A stretch of 33,706 nucleotides of DNA from JBOFCS01 sp051646185 (GCA_051646185.1 JBOFCS010000171.1:1-33706), one strand, 5' to 3'. Shown: positions 15,899 to 24,205, counted from the stretch's first letter. Notes: generated from the letters alone by a model not told the origin. Numbers and translations are program-made.

Positions 15899-16179
15899 AT
15901 TATAGGGTATGTAGAGTATGTCATATATGTGATTCCAATAGCCTTGGTAATATTTGCAATAATGGAGAGGATTAGACGCGCAACTCATGATCGCAAACAA
16001 AAAGATAGTTAGCTAAAAATAAGTACGCCTTGGCTTCTCGGTAGTGTAAAAATAAAATGCTTGCCAGTGAGGTGACATGAGAACCAAGTGAAGGTTCGGC
16101 TGATTAACAATCTTGTGCATTGGTAAGTAAATAGTATGGGAATCAATCTGGTTAAGAAACTGGCGGGTAGTGGCCTGTT

Positions 16180-16884
16180 TTATCGGGAAGTTTCTTTAGT
16201 CTCCATCCGATATTCTAAATAAGCAGATACTCCAAATAGTGTGAGCCACAAAGATATTGCTGATACTTCTATTCGCTGAATTACTCCTAGATAGAGATTA
16301 ACAGCGAGTGGTCGTTCTAGATTATCGGCGATGGAAAGCCATAAAGTCGATGCAATGAGAATCGTGAGTATCGTTATTCGGCTGTAGTGCAGTTGTGGGA
16401 ATAGGTGATTGCGAGCTGCCAAGATAGTAAATCCCCCGATGGCGGCAAATATGGACAATACTGCTGCGGTGCTGGTTAGTGCATGTGTCTGATGGAGCTG
16501 TGGTAAGAATCCTGAATTTTCCGTGGCGCAAGAGGATATGCAAGTAAGTGGGACTAATGAATCGGCGATGGTTGCCGCTCCAAACAGGTTAAGCGCTATC
16601 CAGGAAAATATTTTTAGGGCAGTGCCACTAAACCATAGTAGTCCGGCTGTTGCGATACAAACGGTAAGTGATCCGGTAAAGGTATCGGCATATTCAAATA
16701 GATTGTTATAGGGCTGGCCTGGAGCTGCAAGTTCACTTAGAAACGAGGTTGTGGGGTCCAGGGTAGGGTTGAGCGCCCATTCGAGTACCCACGAAGAGTA
16801 GCTGATGCCAATAGCGAACATAAAACCTGCCATGAGACAGTGCTTTACTGCTGTTGACGGTATAGCTGTATATGAGGTCCGCAT
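16180..16884 (-). CDS. DUF998 family multi-pass membrane protein
   Basis: A 234-residue protein with about six hydrophobic helices. It carries the DUF998 signature: a W-x-L-NP-x-LDP-x-TSFLSELAAPGQP block after the first helix, then the FEYADTFTGS segment. A later loop has two Cys (LTCISSCATE), possibly a disulfide on the outer face. DUF998 proteins have no settled function. It is on the same strand as the lipoxygenase operon but 447 bases upstream, with a terminator-like hairpin between, so it is probably a separate unit. Confidence 0.8.
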   Translation of the reverse strand: MRTSYTAIPSTAVKHCLMAGFMFAIGISYSSWVLEWALNPTLDPTTSFLSELAAPGQPYNNLFEYADTFTGSLTVCIATAGLLWFSGTALKIFSWIALNLFGAATIADSLVPLTCISSCATENSGFLPQLHQTHALTSTAAVLSIFAAIGGFTILAARNHLFPQLHYSRITILTILIASTLWLSIADNLERPLAVNLYLGVIQRIEVSAISLWLTLFGVSAYLEYRMETKETSR

Positions 16885-16967
16885 TACCGTTGAGGGTACT
16901 AGGCAGGGCCTGTGAGTGACATGGAAGATTTGCTAAGCTGAGAAAACTAGATTGGGAGGGCGTGGTG

Positions 16968-17672
16968 GTGAAATTTTCATTAGGTCGTCGTCGTGAGGTA
17001 AGCCTTTTTGGCCGGTATCGACGAGTTCGGTTCTTTGTGGTGAGTTCGGTAGCTTCGGTATTAGTAATGGTCGTGCTTATCGCGGGGACCGCCTGGTGGC
17101 TACAGAAGGCATCAGATGGGCATATTTTTGATGCAGACGATGCGCCCATTGCCCCAGTGGTTATCATCCCAGGCGCCCAAGTGCGAGACGGATACCCAGC
17201 CGGGTATTTACGTGGCAGATTAGAGTCGTCATTGACCTTGTTGCGTGATCGTAAGGTTCGAGCAGTCCTTGTTTCTGGTGATGCAGAAGGTAACTCTGGA
17301 GATGAAATCGCCGCCATGACTACATTCTTAATTGACAACGGTGTTGACCCTCGCATAATTATTGCGGACCCATACGGGCTAAGCACCTACGAAACCTGTG
17401 CTAGAGCGCGTCAAACTTTTAGTGTAACAAAAGCAATTATTGTTAGTCAACCACTTCAGCTTCGACGCGCCGTTGCGTTATGCCGTTCGGTAGGGATTGA
17501 TGCCGATGGGGTGACTGCTGAATGCCACTGCCCTTCTGGAATGGAATTTAAAAACAATCTGCGAGAATGGATTGTAGGCCCAAAAGCTCTGTTAAATATT
17601 ATTTTTGATACTGGTCCTAAGCGAATTTCACAGCCAGATGGCACACTAGGAGATCTTATCGAGGAACGTTGA
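16968..17672 (+). CDS. SanA/YdcF-like DUF218 membrane-anchored protein, second copy
   Basis: About 234 residues. A basic N-terminus and one membrane helix (about 22-46) precede a DUF218 domain beginning PVVIIPGAQVRDGYPAGYLRGRL. It continues through VLVSGDAEGN, the ADPYGLSTYETCARAR segment and AIIVSQPLQLRRAVALCR; this block order is closer to Salmonella/E. coli SanA than the copy at 6614. The start is one of three consecutive GTG codons (16962, 16965, 16968). The last has the best spacing from GGGAGG. A long open frame on the opposite strand (16733-17386) is a shadow. A hairpin follows the stop. Confidence 0.82.
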   Translation: MKFSLGRRREVSLFGRYRRVRFFVVSSVASVLVMVVLIAGTAWWLQKASDGHIFDADDAPIAPVVIIPGAQVRDGYPAGYLRGRLESSLTLLRDRKVRAVLVSGDAEGNSGDEIAAMTTFLIDNGVDPRIIIADPYGLSTYETCARARQTFSVTKAIIVSQPLQLRRAVALCRSVGIDADGVTAECHCPSGMEFKNNLREWIVGPKALLNIIFDTGPKRISQPDGTLGDLIEER

Positions 17673-17782
17673 CTCGGTTTTAGTATTCATACCATACATC
17701 GAAGAATCTGAGGGCAGACTGTGACCTCAATTGCGCTGCAACATGTTTTAACCTCGTCAATAGTTCTGGGTATGAGGATAAA

Positions 17783-17824
17783 ATGGCTGGGCAGGTCCCG
17801 CTGTAAGGGGCTCTGCCCAGCCAT
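17783..17824. terminator. bidirectional hairpin between the second SanA-like gene and a secreted-protein gene
   Basis: Arms ATGGCTGGGCAG (17783-17794) and CTGCCCAGCCAT (17813-17824) pair perfectly, with an inner CCC/GGG pairing. It lies between two convergent stops. Confidence 0.75.
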
Positions 17825-17830
17825 GTACAA

Positions 17831-18415
17831 CTAAACGAGCACCAGAGCTGGGGTTGGCGGTAAGAATCCGAATCCCTCTGGGCGTAGCGGATGGAAGATG
17901 TTGATGTAGCCGGGGACTTTCCCCCAGGCAACAAGAAGCACTGGGCCATCGTCAGTGGTGAATGTTGTGGTGTAATCCAGGTAGGTACTGTCTTCGTCTT
18001 TACGTTCAGTCACAGTGTCCGGGGTAACAACTCCGGACTTTCCGGTAACGAGATTCACCCAACCCACTTTCACTTCTGACGTAATCTGCAGACCGGGATC
18101 TAAGGGTTGACTACCCAGATCGCGCTGGATGATGGTAATGGTGTTTGTGTCCTGATTGATTGCCGCATCAATATCTTCCCCAAAATAAGCTTCCTCAACT
18201 CCAGCCAAGTGAATGGTGTATTCACATGCGGGTATGTCAACTGCTTTTGCTGTCAATGCGGTCCGTGCTATTACCCCAGGGATTCCTGATGAGGTGAGAG
18301 CTGCAACTGGATCAACGGGTGCTGAGGTTTCTGGAGTTGCTGAGGCTATTGGGGAAGCGAATAAGGCAGAGCAGATGATGGCGGTAGCGCCAACAATGGA
18401 AATGCGATTCTTCAT
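17831..18415 (-). CDS. secreted protein of unknown function
   Basis: A 194-residue protein with a Sec signal peptide (MKNRISIVGATAIICSALFA, cleavage near ASA-T at about residue 28). The mature part is acidic and beta-rich, with repeated short strands such as DTNTITIIQRDL and STYLDYTTTFTTDD; two aromatic-rich stretches near the end suggest a compact beta domain. Only one Cys remains in the mature protein. Family not recognised. The ATG at 18415 has GAAGGGG upstream and gives a clean signal peptide, so the longer frame to 18481 is rejected. It is divergent from the serine hydrolase at 18541, with a perfect palindrome between the two. Confidence 0.72.
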   Translation of the reverse strand: MKNRISIVGATAIICSALFASPIASATPETSAPVDPVAALTSSGIPGVIARTALTAKAVDIPACEYTIHLAGVEEAYFGEDIDAAINQDTNTITIIQRDLGSQPLDPGLQITSEVKVGWVNLVTGKSGVVTPDTVTERKDEDSTYLDYTTTFTTDDGPVLLVAWGKVPGYINIFHPLRPEGFGFLPPTPALVLV

Positions 18416-18504
18416 GGTTACCCCTTCGGTGTGACGAGATTTATTTACATACCAAAGGGTTTTATCTGTTGAGGTGTGCACAATGTTACAGCTGTTGGCC
18501 CCGA

Positions 18505-18523
18505 TGAGTAGTACTACTACTCA
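18505..18523. promoter_or_regulatory. 19-bp perfect palindrome, candidate operator between divergent genes
   Basis: TGAGTAGTA-C-TACTACTCA, 9-base arms around one base, lies 17 bases before the hydrolase ATG and 90 bases before the divergent secreted-protein ATG. Its position near the hydrolase promoter suits a dimeric repressor. The regulator is unknown. Confidence 0.5.
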
Positions 18524-18540
18524 GTCTCTACCGTTAGTGC

Positions 18541-19350
18541 ATGCGCGCTCTGAAGGCAATATCAGCTTGGCCAGTGAGGACTGCAGCGGCGGTAGTGATC
18601 AGCTCCCAAGGCGTTATTGCAGATCACGGTGACCAGTCTCATATTTTCCCCTTGGCTTCTGTGACTAAAATCCTTGTTGCTTACGCCGCGCTTGTAGCTA
18701 TTGAAGAAGGAGCTATTGAGCTTGACGAGCAGGTAGGACCAGCCGGATCAACTGTTCGTCACCTTCTCAGCCATGCATCCGGGCTTGCTTTTAACGAGAA
18801 TCGTATCCAGGAACTACCTGCTAAGAAGCGTATCTACTCAAGTTCGGGGTTTGAGGTGCTTGCCGAATTAATTGAGACAGAATCGGGGATCGCTTTCCCC
18901 GACTATCTTGCAGAGGCGGTCTTCACACCGCTAAGAATGGGTGCCACCACCTTGGTTGGGGCGGCCGGTCATGGAGCGCAGTCAACAACAGCAGATATTG
19001 CGTTATTTGCCGCTGAACTACTGGAACCTACGCTGATCTCACCTCAAACATTCAGTGAAGCTACCCAAGTTCAGTTCCCCGGACTTAACGGCCTTCTCCC
19101 TGGCTATGGGGTGCAACGCCCCAACGATTGGGGACTGGGTTTTGAGTTGAAGTCTGCAAAAAATCCACACTGGACCGGAACTACTAACTCGCCCCAAACT
19201 TTTGGGCACTTTGGTCAGTCAGGAACATTTCTTTGGGTTGATCCGGTAGCAAAAATCGCTTGTGCAGTACTAACCGACGAACCTTTTGGGGATTGGGCAA
19301 AATCGTTATGGCCACTGCTTTCCGACGCGGTTATTGCGGAGTTTGTCTGA
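18541..19350 (+). CDS. serine hydrolase of the beta-lactamase / penicillin-binding fold (class C-like)
   Basis: A 269-residue protein of the beta-lactamase-related family. The nucleophile motif S-x-x-K is Ser40-Val-Thr-Lys43. The second motif is Tyr99-Ser-Ser in place of Y-x-N, and the third is His223-Phe-Gly (H-x-G) in TFGHFGQSGTFLW. There is no obvious signal peptide, so it is probably cytoplasmic, an esterase or peptidase-like enzyme rather than a true beta-lactamase. Length is short for class C (usually over 350), like the compact actinobacterial members. The ATG sits 17 bases after the palindrome and lacks a clear ribosome site. Confidence 0.82.
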   Translation: MRALKAISAWPVRTAAAVVISSQGVIADHGDQSHIFPLASVTKILVAYAALVAIEEGAIELDEQVGPAGSTVRHLLSHASGLAFNENRIQELPAKKRIYSSSGFEVLAELIETESGIAFPDYLAEAVFTPLRMGATTLVGAAGHGAQSTTADIALFAAELLEPTLISPQTFSEATQVQFPGLNGLLPGYGVQRPNDWGLGFELKSAKNPHWTGTTNSPQTFGHFGQSGTFLWVDPVAKIACAVLTDEPFGDWAKSLWPLLSDAVIAEFV

Positions 19351-19474
19351 GAATTTACTGAGTGCACTAGCGCAAAAGGTGGTAGTGGGTGCACAATGGT
19401 GATGTTCAACAGTGCAGATTCTGGTGTGAGAGGTCGTTGGGGAAGACGTCCCTCGTCGAAACCGGAGGTGTTAG

Positions 19475-19987
19475 GTGCACGCGTTGAATCAATTTGCCGA
19501 TGCAACAGACGGTGTGGTGTATATCCACTCGTCACCCGCAGCGGTCTGTCCACATGTGGAGTGGACTCTTTCAGCGTCCCTAGAATGTAGGGCCAACCTT
19601 AAGTGGACATCTCAACCTATGGCTGCCGGGCAGCTACGTGCGGTTGTCAACTGGGTTGGTCCGGTAGGTACTGGGGCAAAGTTGGCCAGTGCACTCCGAT
19701 CCTGGCCGATGCTCCGGTTTGAAGTTACCGAAAATCCAAGTGTTGGTGTAGATGGTGAAAGATTCAGCCATGTTCCAGGACTAGGGCTTTGGCGAGGTGC
19801 AATGAGTGCCAACGGTGACATCATGGTCGGTGAAATGCGGTTACGCGGGATACTTAATTCGGGGCGAGAATCGTTGGTGGCCGAACTTGATACGGTACTG
19901 GGCACAGCATGGGACGAAGCGCTAGAACCTTTTCGCAGTGGCGGGGAAGGAGGCGAGATTACTTGGCTTAGCAGAAGTGTTGGCTAA
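19475..19987 (+). CDS. DUF3145 family actinobacterial protein
   Basis: A 170-residue soluble protein matching the actinobacterial DUF3145 pattern. It opens with a short beta unit including GVVYIHSSPAAVCPHVEWTL, then LKWTSQPMAAGQLRAVVNW, then a second repeat-like half with RFEVTENPSVGVDGERF and MRLRGIL. Function unknown; found widely in high-GC Gram-positives. The GTG start has GGAGGTGTTAG immediately upstream. Its last codons and stop lie inside an 18-bp inverted repeat. Confidence 0.82.
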   Translation: MHALNQFADATDGVVYIHSSPAAVCPHVEWTLSASLECRANLKWTSQPMAAGQLRAVVNWVGPVGTGAKLASALRSWPMLRFEVTENPSVGVDGERFSHVPGLGLWRGAMSANGDIMVGEMRLRGILNSGRESLVAELDTVLGTAWDEALEPFRSGGEGGEITWLSRSVG

Positions 19988-20000
19988 GCCAAGTAATCTC
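19955..20000. terminator. 18-bp perfect inverted repeat over the DUF3145 stop codon
   Basis: GAGATTACTTGGCTTAGC (19955-19972) pairs with its exact complement at 19983-20000, with a 10-base loop. The DUF3145 stop (19985-19987) lies within the right arm. It sits 14 bases from the convergent accD6 stop and probably terminates both genes. Confidence 0.75.
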
Positions 20001-20013
20001 AACAGAGGGATGA

Positions 20014-21459
20014 TTAAAGTGGAATATTTTTGTGATGCCCACGACGTGCTGGCGCAGCAGCTAGAGCCTCAGCAATTCGACTGCGGGTCTTGGCGGGATC
20101 AATTAACTCATCCACAACCCCGATATCCATTGCTCGACCTACGCCACCGGCGATAGCTTCATGCTCAGTGGCGAGATGCTCGTGTAATGCTTCACGCTCA
20201 TCATCGGGCGCGGCAGCCAAGGCTCTTTTATGCAAAATTCCCACTGCAGCTTTTGCGCCCATAACAGCAACCTCGGAATCAGGCCACGCAAAAACCTTTG
20301 TTGCACCCAGTGATCGAGAATTCATGGCGATGTAAGCGCCACCATAAATCTTACGAGTGACCAGGGTGATACGTGGAACCGTTGCTTCCCCAAAAGCATG
20401 TAGCAGTTTTGCTCCTCGACGTACCACTCCTTCCCATTCTTGGCTGACGCCGGGGAGGTAACCAGGAACATCAACAACAACTACTAACGGAATTCCAAAT
20501 GCATTGCAAAGTCTTACAAATCGAGCAGCTTTTTCAGCACTCTCAGAATTTAAGCAGCCGCCAAGACGCAAAGGGTTATTAGCAAGAACGCCAACTGATC
20601 GTCCAGCAAGGCGGCCTAACCCTACAACGATATTTGGCGCCCACTTTGATTGGAACTCTTCAAAACTGGAAACTTCAGTTCCATCCACAAACTCAGAGTC
20701 GAGGAGCTTTTTAACAATAGGATGGACGTCATAAGCGCGGCGATTGGATTCGGGAAGTAAGGCGCGTAGATCGTTATCGCCCGCTTCTGCCTTTGATCGA
20801 TCGAAGTGCCCTTGCTGAGTAAACAAAGCAATAAGGCGGCGACCACGGGTCAGTGCATCTGCCTCGCTATCAGCAACGATGTGACAGACACCGGATTTCT
20901 TATGGTGGGTATCGGGGCCACCGAGTGAGGCCATATCTACTTGCTCGCCGGTGACGCTACGAACGACATCGGGACCAGTGACAAAAACCCGTCCCTCTGG
21001 GGCCATGATGACAACATCGGTGAGAGCTGGTCCATATGCAGCACCACCAGCGGCAAAGCCAACAACAATAGAAATCTGCGGAACAAATCCCGAAGCTCTG
21101 ATCATCGCTTCAAAAACTAAGCCCACAGCATGCAAGGCTTCTACACCTTCAGCTAAACGAGCACCGCCTGAGTGCCAAATCCCAATGATGGGTGCTTGTT
21201 CAGCGATGGCCACGTCATAAGCATCAACGATATGACGACATCCGTCGACCCCCATTGCACCGCCCATAACGGTGCCGTCAGTACAAAAGGCAATGGTATG
21301 AACTCCATTAACTTTCCCCGATGCTGCTAGCACGCCTGATTTATCGCGGGGATGAAGAAGTTCCACGGTGTTGATGTCAAAAAATTTTTTTAGCCGTAAC
21401 AGTGGATCGCGTGGGTCGAGCGATTCACTGATAGTGGGCGCTGGTGCCATGATCGTCAT
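20014..21459 (-). CDS. accD6: acyl-CoA (acetyl/propionyl-CoA) carboxylase beta subunit, AccD6-like
   Basis: Carboxyltransferase subunit that moves CO2 from biotin to acetyl- or propionyl-CoA, giving malonyl-CoA for the elongation genes beside it. The 481-residue protein has the two crotonase-like halves. The N-terminal half carries GIWHSGGARLAEGVEALHAVG and VVGFAAGGAAYGPALTDVV. The C-terminal half carries VVVDVPGYLPGVSQEWEGVVRRGAKLL and KIYGGAYIAMNSRSLG with the oxyanion glycines. Length matches AccD6 (473 in M. tuberculosis). It is the last gene of the fabD-acpM-kasA-accD6 series, 97 bases after kasA with a hairpin between, so it may have its own level of expression. No biotin carboxylase subunit gene is nearby. 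Confidence 0.93.
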   Translation of the reverse strand: MTIMAPAPTISESLDPRDPLLRLKKFFDINTVELLHPRDKSGVLAASGKVNGVHTIAFCTDGTVMGGAMGVDGCRHIVDAYDVAIAEQAPIIGIWHSGGARLAEGVEALHAVGLVFEAMIRASGFVPQISIVVGFAAGGAAYGPALTDVVIMAPEGRVFVTGPDVVRSVTGEQVDMASLGGPDTHHKKSGVCHIVADSEADALTRGRRLIALFTQQGHFDRSKAEAGDNDLRALLPESNRRAYDVHPIVKKLLDSEFVDGTEVSSFEEFQSKWAPNIVVGLGRLAGRSVGVLANNPLRLGGCLNSESAEKAARFVRLCNAFGIPLVVVVDVPGYLPGVSQEWEGVVRRGAKLLHAFGEATVPRITLVTRKIYGGAYIAMNSRSLGATKVFAWPDSEVAVMGAKAAVGILHKRALAAAPDDEREALHEHLATEHEAIAGGVGRAMDIGVVDELIDPAKTRSRIAEALAAAPARRGHHKNIPL

Positions 21460-21501
21460 CGCTTCCTCCTATAGCTGCCCCATTTGTATGGGGGCGGTTA
21501 C

Positions 21502-21538
21502 ACCGGTGGGGAGTCCATAAAATGAACTCCCCACCGGT
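21502..21538. terminator. hairpin between kasA and accD6
   Basis: Arms ACCGGTGGGGAGT (21502-21514) and ACTCCCCACCGGT (21526-21538) are perfect complements with an 11-base loop. No T-run. It may partly terminate or stabilise the fabD-acpM-kasA message before accD6. Confidence 0.65.
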
Positions 21539-21556
21539 TATGGCCATCTGTCGCTG

Positions 21557-22807
21557 TTAGTAGCGACCAAAAGTGAGCGCTACATTGTGCCCACCAAATC
21601 CAAACGAATTGTTGATTGCAAAATCAATCCGGCCATGTCGGGGTTCTCCCGCCACAACATCGAGATCGATCTCTGGATCTTGATTGTCAAGATTAAGAGT
21701 AGGGGGGACAACGCCGTCCCGAATTGACAAGACTGTCAGTACTGATTCTAGCGCGCCTACGGCTCCAATTGAATGCCCAAGTGCAGATTTTGGTGCATAA
21801 ACTGAAGCATGTTTGCCCACAGATTTGTAGATAGCATTAGCTTCTGCGGTATCGCCAATGGGTGTTGCCGTTGCGTGGGCGTTGACGTGCTGAATATCAG
21901 TTGGAGTCAACCCTGCTGTTTCAATTGCACGTTTCATCGCTCGTGCTGCGCCGGTTCCTTCGGGATCGGGTGCCACCAGATGGTACCCATCCGAGGTAAT
22001 TCCAGCACCTAACAGGCGCGCGTAAATCGTTGCACCACGGGCTTTGGCGTGTTCTTCGGTCTCAATGACCATCAACGCGCCTGCTTCGCCAAAAACAAAG
22101 CCATCTCGATCTTTGTCGAAGGGGCGAGAGGCAGCTTTAGGGTCATCATTTCTAGTGCTCATCGCACGCATCATGGAAAATGCTGCAATGGGTACCGCGT
22201 CGATATGCCCTTCAACGCCACCGGTGACAACCATGTCAGCGTCACCCATCACGATCATCCGCCATGCATGTGCGATAGCTTCTGATCCAGAGGAGCAGGC
22301 TGACACCGGAGTAATCACTCCGGCTCGTGCTTGAAGTTCAAGGCCGACCACGGCCGACGGACCATTTGGCATAACCATTTGAACCGCTAAAGGTGATACC
22401 TTGCGATACCCACCAGTGCGCATTTTTTCGGTGGCATCGATGAGTGCATCGCCACCACCAAGTCCGGTACCGATAACAACCCCAAGTCGCTCTTTGTCTA
22501 CTTCAGGGCTGCCGGCATTTTTCCACACTTCGCGACCTAGCACCGTCGACATCTGCTCGACATAGGCAAGGCGACGTACTTCAACGCGCGACAGCAGTGA
22601 CGTTGGCGAGACTTTCAGGTGTCCACCAATGCGAACAGGGAGGTCGTACTCGGTGACAAAATCATCATCGAGAACGTCGATTCCGCTCTGTCCAGCCAAT
22701 AGCTCTTTCCATGTGCCTTCAACATCACCTGAAAGCGATGTCGTTGCAGCTAAGCTGGTTACGACAACATTAGGGAAGCCACCGTTGGCCGTGGTCGGAT
22801 AACTCAC
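21557..22807 (-). CDS. kasA: beta-ketoacyl-ACP synthase KasA (FAS-II elongation condensing enzyme)
   Basis: Condenses malonyl-AcpM with the growing acyl chain in FAS-II elongation toward meromycolate. At 416 residues it has the same length as M. tuberculosis KasA, and the catalytic residues fall at the same numbers: Cys171 in TPVSACSSGSEA, His311 in VNAHATATPIGD, Lys340 in YAPKSALGHS and His345. The usual HGTATP reads HATATP here (Gly312 to Ala), a small oddity beside the active site. The C-terminal NNSFGFGGHN block is intact. The ATG overlaps the acpM stop by 4 bases (ATGA). There is no second kasB copy before accD6, unlike M. tuberculosis. Confidence 0.95.
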   Translation of the reverse strand: MSYPTTANGGFPNVVVTSLAATTSLSGDVEGTWKELLAGQSGIDVLDDDFVTEYDLPVRIGGHLKVSPTSLLSRVEVRRLAYVEQMSTVLGREVWKNAGSPEVDKERLGVVIGTGLGGGDALIDATEKMRTGGYRKVSPLAVQMVMPNGPSAVVGLELQARAGVITPVSACSSGSEAIAHAWRMIVMGDADMVVTGGVEGHIDAVPIAAFSMMRAMSTRNDDPKAASRPFDKDRDGFVFGEAGALMVIETEEHAKARGATIYARLLGAGITSDGYHLVAPDPEGTGAARAMKRAIETAGLTPTDIQHVNAHATATPIGDTAEANAIYKSVGKHASVYAPKSALGHSIGAVGALESVLTVLSIRDGVVPPTLNLDNQDPEIDLDVVAGEPRHGRIDFAINNSFGFGGHNVALTFGRY

Positions 22808-23121
22808 TTGTCGGACTCCTCCGCTGACTTCTCAGCGAATTTTGCCTTAACAGCCTCTGCTGCTTCGCCGCCTTCTGCTTCAAGCTTCTGAATGTAAGCA
22901 ACGGCATCGCCGACGGTGCGCAAGTTGGCAAGATCCTCATCAGGGATCTTGACGCCGTACTTATCTTCGGTCTGTACTGCGATTTCGACCATAGATAGCG
23001 AGTCAATATCGAGGTCGTCAACGAAGGACTTCTCGATGGTCACTTCAGATGGCTCAATTCCGGTAACCTCCTCGATGATCTGACCGAGTTCTGCGATGAT
23101 GTCTTCCTGGCTGGTGGCCAC
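22804..23121 (-). CDS. acpM: meromycolate-type acyl carrier protein AcpM
   Basis: Carries acyl chains as thioesters on phosphopantetheine for FAS-II. It is a 105-residue acidic protein. The attachment site is Ser41 in the DLDIDSLSMVEIAVQTEDKY segment, nearly identical to mycobacterial AcpM. A C-terminal extension of about 25 residues beyond the ordinary ACP length is rich in Glu, Ala and Lys, as in AcpM though shorter than the M. tuberculosis tail. The GTG start has GGGAG 8 bases upstream. It lies 175 bases after fabD and overlaps kasA by 4 bases. Confidence 0.94.
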   Translation of the reverse strand: MATSQEDIIAELGQIIEEVTGIEPSEVTIEKSFVDDLDIDSLSMVEIAVQTEDKYGVKIPDEDLANLRTVGDAVAYIQKLEAEGGEAAEAVKAKFAEKSAEESDK

Positions 23122-23178
23122 GATGTGGCTCCCTTCATTTTCTGTTGGGTGAAACGGTGGTTAAACAGTGAAGCAATT

Positions 23179-23211
23179 CCAGAATTGTTAGATAATTTCT
23201 CATCATTCTGG
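23179..23211. repeat. short inverted repeat in the fabD-acpM gap
   Basis: CCAGAAT (23179-23185) and ATTCTGG (23205-23211) with a 19-base loop, in the 175-base gap between fabD and acpM. It may be a weak hairpin or an operator for an internal promoter; nothing else identifiable is in the gap. Confidence 0.3.
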
Positions 23212-23296
23212 GGTTGATCCGGTGGCATCTTGCCACACAGCAGAGACCTCAGCTGCTTGTCGGATCGGGGATGCTTGCATAAGCAAGCGCCTTAGG

Positions 23297-24205
23297 TTAC
23301 CCGAGTTCAGCGACCTCGACTAAGTCATCAGGGGTTTTTAATGCGCGTGTCGGGACCCCGCGCATTTCTCGTTTTGCGATACCAACAAGTGCTCCGGCTG
23401 GAGGTAACTCGACGATAAGGCTGACCTGTGATTCCCGCAGGGTGGCGGTACACAGGTCCCATCGCACAGGTTGAGTTACCTGAGCGACGAGCTTGGCAAT
23501 CGCATCAGCTCCTGAGCTGACCGGTTGCCCATCGGAATTAGACAACAAGACACGGACTGGATCTGCTGGCAACATTTTTGTTGCCGCCGCCGCAACTGCT
23601 TCCTGAGCTGACTCCATAAAATGGGTGTGAAATGCGCCAGCGACGGGGAGAGGTCGAATCCTAGATTTTTCTGGGGGATTAGCTGCAAGTTTTTCTAGCC
23701 CAGACAGTAGCCCGGCGGCAACAATTTGTCCTGCGGCGTTGCGATTAGCCGGAATGAGGTTAAGTTCATCAAGGCGGTGAAGCACGTCATTTTCATCTCC
23801 ACCAAGTACTGCAGACATTCCAGTCGCTTGCAGGGAACAGGCCTTAGCCATCGCCGACCCACGTATTGCGGCTAAAGCGACAGCATCATCTGCCGAAATT
23901 ACCTCAGCTATAGCTGCTGCTGCGATTTCACCAACTGAATGCCCGGCGGCGACAACATTGGTCAAGGCTATGCCACGGCTGAGGAGTTCTTCAAAAGCAA
24001 GCAGGGTAGCGGCAACCACCAAAGGTTGTGTCACAGCGGTGTCGGTGATTTCTTCAGCGGTAGCGGTTGTGCCTAGTCGTTCCAGATCGAGGCCAGAGGC
24101 TTTCGACCATAGTGCAACACGGTCAGCTGCGCCTGGAAGTTCAAGCCAGGTGCTGAGCATTCCTGGGGTCTGCGATCCCTGTCCGGGAGCTAGCAAAGCA
24201 ATCAC
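23297..24205 (-). CDS. fabD: malonyl-CoA:ACP transacylase FabD
   Basis: Transfers malonyl from CoA to AcpM, feeding KasA. The 302-residue protein begins MIALLAPGQGSQTPGML and closely follows mycobacterial FabD. The nucleophile is Ser90 in AGHSVGEI and the catalytic His is His193 in GAFHTHFM; Gln9 of GQGSQ helps form the oxyanion hole. The start is GTG at 24205 with no ribosome site visible, so leaderless or weakly initiated translation is possible. It is preceded by a 159-base region with palindromes and the divergently regulated but co-oriented mabR gene, which fits control by MabR. Confidence 0.95.
   Translation of the reverse strand: MIALLAPGQGSQTPGMLSTWLELPGAADRVALWSKASGLDLERLGTTATAEEITDTAVTQPLVVAATLLAFEELLSRGIALTNVVAAGHSVGEIAAAAIAEVISADDAVALAAIRGSAMAKACSLQATGMSAVLGGDENDVLHRLDELNLIPANRNAAGQIVAAGLLSGLEKLAANPPEKSRIRPLPVAGAFHTHFMESAQEAVAAAATKMLPADPVRVLLSNSDGQPVSSGADAIAKLVAQVTQPVRWDLCTATLRESQVSLIVELPPAGALVGIAKREMRGVPTRALKTPDDLVEVAELG

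Larger units (their letters stand above)
15733..16179. other. 447-base intergenic region upstream of the lipoxygenase gene
   Basis: AT-rich by eye and without a credible gene. It holds the lipoxygenase ribosome site, the leader hairpin (15781-15814) and a perfect AAAGCGCTTT palindrome (15885-15894). It also has a cluster of near-repeats of TATGT around 15907-15931. A weak promoter candidate covers 15870-15898. The rest, 15940-16179, shows nothing I can name. Confidence 0.5.

Noticed and set aside
16733..17386. 217-codon open frame on the minus strand
   Set aside because: It spans the DUF998 start and the antisense of the second SanA-like gene, both of which have clear family blocks.
18541..19350. 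Antibiotic-resistance beta-lactamase
   Set aside because: No signal peptide, short length and Tyr-Ser-Ser in place of Tyr-x-Asn; more like an esterase or peptidase-type family member.
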